Assembly (NCBI GenBank): GCA_964597685.1
Contig: CAZQZC010000095.1
Coordinates: 1-9,614, forward strand
DNA from: JBCBTJ01 sp964597685
GTDB lineage: Bacteria > Pseudomonadota > Alphaproteobacteria > Caulobacterales > Hyphomonadaceae
DNA: 9,614 nucleotides
Reading direction: 5' to 3'
Below the pieces are notes generated by a model. That model was given only the letters and a program-made list of their open reading frames with translations. It had not been told where the DNA came from and made no database searches. Within the stretch, counting starts at the first letter, position 1, and each line of letters starts with the position of its first letter. Position numbers and translations under genes: made by a program. Shown one piece after another: positions 6,478-9,614 of the stretch.

Positions 6478-7118
6478 CGATAGACGCCCAAACGCGATCG
6501 GATCGCCGCATCTGCGGCGTCCAGACAGGCTTCGGGCGCCGCCAAGGCGTTCAGCACGGCCACGCGCGCAGGCTCGGCTTCCGCAATCCTCAGAAACTCA
6601 GCTCTTACAGCGCGGTGAAAGTCCAGTCCCCGGCGCTCGAAGACATCGTCGTCGCCACGCTTCCGACGTCGTTCCGCAACGTCCTCCGGCGCCGCGTCAA
6701 GCAGCAGGGTCAAGTCCGGACGCGTATCGCCGACAACCATGTCCTGAAGCTGCTGCAACGCAAGCGCCGAAACGCCGCCGCCCGCCGACTGATAGGCGAT
6801 GGTCGAGTCCATAAAGCGGTCGCACAGGACAATGGCGCCGTTCGCGAGCGCCGGTCGGATGACCGCGTCCAAATGCTCGGCCCGCGCCGCATTCATCAAA
6901 AGCGCTTCGGCGAGCGGGCTCCAGCTTGCGTCATCTCCGGGGTTCAGGACCAGCGTACGGACTTTATCCGCCAAGGGCGTGCCGCCAGGCTCGCGCGTTG
7001 AGATCACCTGCTTGCCAGACGTTGCCAGTCGGGCCTGAAGCGCTTCGATGAGCGTCGATTTGCCGACGCCCTCGCCGCCCTCCAACGTGATCAGGACGCC
7101 AGGATCAGGACTCGTCAT
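6474..7118 (-). CDS. tmk: Thymidylate kinase
   Basis: dTMP kinase, 214 residues, converting dTMP to dTDP with ATP. Clear motifs: P-loop GGEGVGKST at 14-22, TREPGGTP at 41-48, CDRFMDSTIAYQ at 99-110 with the DR pair at 100-101, and an arginine-rich lid RRKRGDDDVFERR around 151-163. No basic residue stands in the P-loop tip and the arginines are in the lid, so this is the E. coli-like class. The start overlaps the end of the carboxypeptidase gene by 14 bp, with a GC-rich weak Shine-Dalgarno. It forms a co-transcribed block with holB. Confidence 0.97.
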   Translation of the reverse strand: MTSPDPGVLITLEGGEGVGKSTLIEALQARLATSGKQVISTREPGGTPLADKVRTLVLNPGDDASWSPLAEALLMNAARAEHLDAVIRPALANGAIVLCDRFMDSTIAYQSAGGGVSALALQQLQDMVVGDTRPDLTLLLDAAPEDVAERRRKRGDDDVFERRGLDFHRAVRAEFLRIAEAEPARVAVLNALAAPEACLDAADAAIRSRLGVYR

Positions 7119-8280
7119 CGCCGCCCGCCAGGGTCAAGCGCAAGCCTTCAGCGACCCGGCCGAAGAAGTCGAGCGGCTGAACATCATCCATGGCGACAAG
7201 CGGCGCACGAACCGGGGCGCGTCCGGGAACCGTCACCACCAATTCAGCAATTGTGTCGCCTGATGCAATCGGCGCTTCGAGCGACGCGTCATAGACGATC
7301 TCAAACACGGCTTGCTCCAAAGCGCGTTTGTGGGCCGTAACGGAAACCGGTTCGGCCAGCGCGACCCGGACCTCTGTCTGATCTCCAAGCCAGACGTCGA
7401 TCCGCCCAAGCGCGTCGCCGTCGGGGCGAATTGTCTTTGTTTCAAAACTCGAAAAGGCGAGCCGCATCAGCCGCTCCGCCTCGCGCGCGCGCGCCGCTTC
7501 GCTGTCCATGCCATTCAGGACGACGATCCGCCGAACGCCGTCGCGCTCGGCCGACGCCGTCAATCCATAGCCGGACACTTCCAGATGCCCGGTTTTCAGT
7601 CCGTCGGCGCCGTCGAAAGAGCCCAGCAACGGATTGCGGTTGGGCTGAGAAATGCCGCGCCACTCATAGGAGGGTTGAGCGTAGAGCCGATAAAGATCTG
7701 GAAAATCATTGATCTGAAACGCGGCGAGACGCGCCAAGTCCGCCGCGGAGATGCGATGAGCTTCGCCATACAATCCCGTCGCATTCTCGAATGTCGCGCT
7801 TGTCAGCCCCATATCCATGGCGAGGGCCGTCATCTCGCGCGCGAAGGCGTCCTCAGAGCCGGACAACCCTTCGGCCAACACGATGCAAGCGTCATTGCCC
7901 GAGAGCACAATGACGCCCCTGAGAAGCTCCGCAACGGTCGGGGCGTCGCCAATGCCGAGGCCCATCGTCGAGCCGCCGGACGCCCATCCGCCTTCGCGCC
8001 AAGCCCGCTCGCTGGTCGTGAAGCGATCCTCAAGCGAGACCTCGCCACGCTGTATCCGGTCGAAGACCACTTGGGCCGTCATCATCTTCGTCATCGAGGC
8101 CGGGATCATCGGCGCGTCGCCGTTCTTGGAGAACAGGATTTCTCCCGTCTCGTAGTCCAGGATCACGGCATGGCTGGCCTCCGTCTCGATCAGGGGCGCC
8201 TGCGCGTGGGCGTTCAGCGCGGCGAGGACAGAAACCAGAAAAACCAGAAGCGAGCGCACGATGAACCACCTTCTCATCAT
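7105..8280 (-). CDS. D-alanyl-D-alanine carboxypeptidase (PBP5/6 type, S11 family)
   Basis: Periplasmic low-molecular-weight penicillin-binding protein, 391 residues, that trims the terminal D-Ala of peptidoglycan stem peptides. A signal peptide is visible: MMRRWFIVRS, a hydrophobic core to about 22, and a cut after AHA near residue 26. Active-site motifs are complete: SMTK with Ser62/Lys65, SGN at 127-129 and KTG at 229-231. A beta-rich C-terminal domain follows from about 280 to 365. The end has FFGRVAEGLRLTLAG and then acidic DDES, so the amphipathic membrane anchor of PBP5 looks short. Two ATGs stand in tandem at 8280 and 8277 with no strong Shine-Dalgarno. It resembles DacF/DacC of alphaproteobacteria; I leave the symbol open because naming varies. 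Confidence 0.95.
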   Translation of the reverse strand: MMRRWFIVRSLLVFLVSVLAALNAHAQAPLIETEASHAVILDYETGEILFSKNGDAPMIPASMTKMMTAQVVFDRIQRGEVSLEDRFTTSERAWREGGWASGGSTMGLGIGDAPTVAELLRGVIVLSGNDACIVLAEGLSGSEDAFAREMTALAMDMGLTSATFENATGLYGEAHRISAADLARLAAFQINDFPDLYRLYAQPSYEWRGISQPNRNPLLGSFDGADGLKTGHLEVSGYGLTASAERDGVRRIVVLNGMDSEAARAREAERLMRLAFSSFETKTIRPDGDALGRIDVWLGDQTEVRVALAEPVSVTAHKRALEQAVFEIVYDASLEAPIASGDTIAELVVTVPGRAPVRAPLVAMDDVQPLDFFGRVAEGLRLTLAGGDDES

Positions 8281-8361
8281 TTAGACGTCACGCCGCTGTC
8301 GCTAGGCGATCGGTTTGACGAGAAGAGGGCCGGTTTGGGATCGACGTCAACCGAGGCCGCG
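8281..8361. other. 81-bp gap between rlpA and the carboxypeptidase gene
   Basis: No terminator-like stem with a T tract is visible, so read-through from rlpA is possible. The gap holds two copies of CGGTTTG (8311-8317 and 8331-8337) exactly 20 bp apart, and GACGTC twice (8284-8289 and 8343-8348). Either pair could be a regulatory site; nothing here is recognised with certainty. Confidence 0.35.
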
Positions 8362-9309
8362 TTATCGCGCTGCGACGACCAAGCCGTTCGCGATGCCCTG
8401 CTCGCGAAGATGGTCGCGCATCACCGTCGCGGCGTCGCGGCCCGAGATCGGCCCGACCATGACCCGGAAGTAGTCTGCGCCGTTGACCCGCGCGGGCACG
8501 ATCTGAACCTCCAGACCCGACGAAAGCGCCGTGTGCAGACGCCGCGCATTCGAAATGTCGGAGAACGAGCCGACCTGAATGAAGTGCGGCGCCGAACGCG
8601 CAATATTGGGCGCAGGTGCGGCTGGAATAGGCGCTGGCGCGGAGGCAAGAATGGGTTCGGGCTTCCGCGTGGTCCGCGGCTTCGGCGCGACCGCCTTGGG
8701 CGCCTCAGGCTTGGCGAGCACTTGCGGCTTCGGCTCCGGCTTCGCCGAGGGAGCGGGGCCCAAATAGCGAACGCGGACCTCCGGCGCGCGGTCGCCAAAT
8801 TTCAGAACATCGGCGGGGCGTTTCGACACTTCCATCAAACTATTGTTCTGAAACGGTCCGCGATCATTGACGCGAAGAACAACTTCGCGGCCGTTCTCCA
8901 AATTGGTCACCTGAACAAGGCTGGGCAGAGGCAGCGACGGATGGGCGGCCGTCATGCCAGCTTGATCGAAGATCTCTCCATTCGACGTCGGTCGGCCGTC
9001 GAAACCGTCGCCATACCGCGAGGCGACGCCTGTTTCGTCGTATCCTGGATCAGCGACCGGACGGAACAAGGCTGGCGTCTCAGAGACGCTCGGTTCGACA
9101 GCCATCGCCGCCGGAGGCTGGGTGGGATTGTCGGCGGCGGCTTCGTCCGGATAACGGAAATCGATCCGATCCGCAGTCGATAACGCGCCGGTCCCCTGCC
9201 CCGCGCCCGGCGTGTCAGCGGCGGCGGGCGCTGCGTGCAGGGCCGCGGCGATAGCGATCGCGGCGAACGAAGCCTTGGCGTGAACTGGGTTTGCGGGCGT
9301 CTTCTTCAT
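8362..9309 (-). CDS. rlpA: RlpA-family septal lytic transglycosylase with SPOR domain
   Basis: Periplasmic lytic transglycosylase, 315 residues, acting on glycan strands stripped of peptides at the division septum. It has a signal peptide with AxA-type cleavage near residue 31 and no lipobox cysteine, so it is soluble rather than a lipoprotein. A double-psi beta-barrel spans about 94-182: GVASRYG, then Glu112 in NGEIFD, His123 in TAAHPSLPLPS and Asp149 in VNDRGPF. These are the counterparts of the residues shown to matter in Pseudomonas RlpA. A Pro/Ala/Lys linker spans about 186-240, and the SPOR domain spans 242-313 (HFIQVGSFSD to the C-terminus). The usual IDLS after the barrel motif reads LMEVS. 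The ATG at 9309 is preceded by GAGG about 7 nt upstream. Confidence 0.95.
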   Translation of the reverse strand: MKKTPANPVHAKASFAAIAIAAALHAAPAAADTPGAGQGTGALSTADRIDFRYPDEAAADNPTQPPAAMAVEPSVSETPALFRPVADPGYDETGVASRYGDGFDGRPTSNGEIFDQAGMTAAHPSLPLPSLVQVTNLENGREVVLRVNDRGPFQNNSLMEVSKRPADVLKFGDRAPEVRVRYLGPAPSAKPEPKPQVLAKPEAPKAVAPKPRTTRKPEPILASAPAPIPAAPAPNIARSAPHFIQVGSFSDISNARRLHTALSSGLEVQIVPARVNGADYFRVMVGPISGRDAATVMRDHLREQGIANGLVVAAR

Positions 9310-9524
9310 GTCGTCCTCGTTCTGCGGTCAGGCCCCTTAGCGGAGGCCGGGCGCGTTTTGCGCAACTGGAGCGACCCTAACCGAACATGCCAAATGTCCG
9401 ATGAACGCCGCGCACGATTTCGCGCGCTTGTGTTCACGATCAACTAAGGTTTCGAGACTGCTTTTCAGGCGAAATGAAGGCGGGGCTTGCCATCCCTCGT
9501 CCGGGCGGCGACATAGCGCCCTCT
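9310..9524. other. Divergent intergenic region between rlpA and tRNA-Ser
   Basis: About 215 bp with no coding signal on either strand. It must hold the rlpA promoter (leftward) and the tRNA promoter (rightward). Small features seen are GCGC-GTTTT-GCGC near 9350 and ACAT-GCCAA-ATGT near 9385; neither is strong enough to name. Confidence 0.5.
9487..9516 (+). promoter_or_regulatory. Possible promoter of the tRNA-Ser gene
   Basis: TTGCCA (9487-9492) and ACATAG (9511-9516) lie 18 nt apart and resemble a sigma-70 type promoter, with a GC-rich discriminator (CGCCCTC) as is usual for stable RNA genes. The predicted start falls within a base or two of the mature tRNA 5' end, leaving almost no leader, so the assignment is uncertain. 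Confidence 0.35.
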
Positions 9525-9614
9525 GGGCAGGTGGCAGAGTGGTTGAATGCGGCGGTCTTGAAAACCGTTGAACGTGCGAGCGTTCCGGGGGTTCGAATCC
9601 CTCCCTGCCCGCCA
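9525..9614 (+). tRNA. tRNA-Ser (anticodon UGA)
   Basis: Complete 90-nt class II tRNA, folded by hand. The acceptor stem GGGCAGG pairs with CCTGCCC, followed by discriminator G and an encoded CCA that ends at the last base of the window. The anticodon stem GCGGT/ACCGT encloses loop CTTGAAA with anticodon TGA, which reads UCA serine codons. A long variable arm (GAACG, TGCGAG loop, CGTTC) is typical of tRNA-Ser. The T arm GGGGG-TTCGAAT-CCCTC has one G-T pair. It diverges from rlpA. Confidence 0.97.

Noticed and set aside
7312..9183. A 623-codon open frame on the plus strand opposite the carboxypeptidase and rlpA genes
   Set aside because: It is fully antisense to two well-supported genes, spans their gap, and its translation is low-complexity and Arg-rich, as expected for a shadow frame in GC-rich DNA.
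9525..9614. tRNA-Ser 3' end as an integration site for a mobile element
   Set aside because: tRNA genes are common attachment sites, but no integrase or repeat of the tRNA 3' end is visible in the window, and the DNA beyond it is not shown.

Overview
The window looks like the chromosome of a GC-rich alphaproteobacterium. The main evidence is the gene order tRNA-Ser, rlpA, D-Ala-D-Ala carboxypeptidase, tmk, holB, tatD, MBL-fold hydrolase, which I recognise as an alphaproteobacterial housekeeping neighbourhood. Protein motifs agree, for example the HVNL form of TatD and the HDHADQTHG form of the hydrolase. A Hyphomonadaceae-, Caulobacter- or Parvularcula-like host is my guess and is not proven. 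All nine protein genes are on the minus strand; the single tRNA gene is on the plus strand at the right edge.

Right part (about 3941-9614, read right to left): a complete tRNA-Ser(UGA) with encoded CCA diverges from rlpA (SPOR-domain septal lytic transglycosylase). After an 81-bp gap comes a tight gene string: dacF-like carboxypeptidase, tmk, holB, tatD and a PhnP-like MBL hydrolase. Overlaps of 14, 4 and 4 bp and one 12-bp gap mark it as an operon. It joins peptidoglycan maturation to dTTP synthesis and clamp loading. The methionyl-tRNA synthetase gene that often sits between holB and tatD in this class is absent.

Left part (1-3881): a separate module with visibly lower GC. An OmpR-type response regulator and a HAMP histidine kinase overlap by 4 bp. 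After an 84-bp gap follow a secreted protein resembling the GLPGLI/Porph_ging family, which is best known from Bacteroidetes, and an ABC ATPase that runs off the left edge; its permease is presumably beyond the edge.

The best candidate for something new is that both halves of this left module carry nearly the same 15-bp element (14 of 15 identical, same orientation) in their upstream gaps. In the regulator promoter the element is a direct repeat with an 11-bp period, as expected for an OmpR-family operator. The simplest reading is one self-contained unit in which the regulator controls its own operon and the secreted protein/ABC operon. No CRISPR array, insertion sequence, broken gene or convincing intrinsic terminator was seen, and no gene-free stretch exceeds 300 bases.
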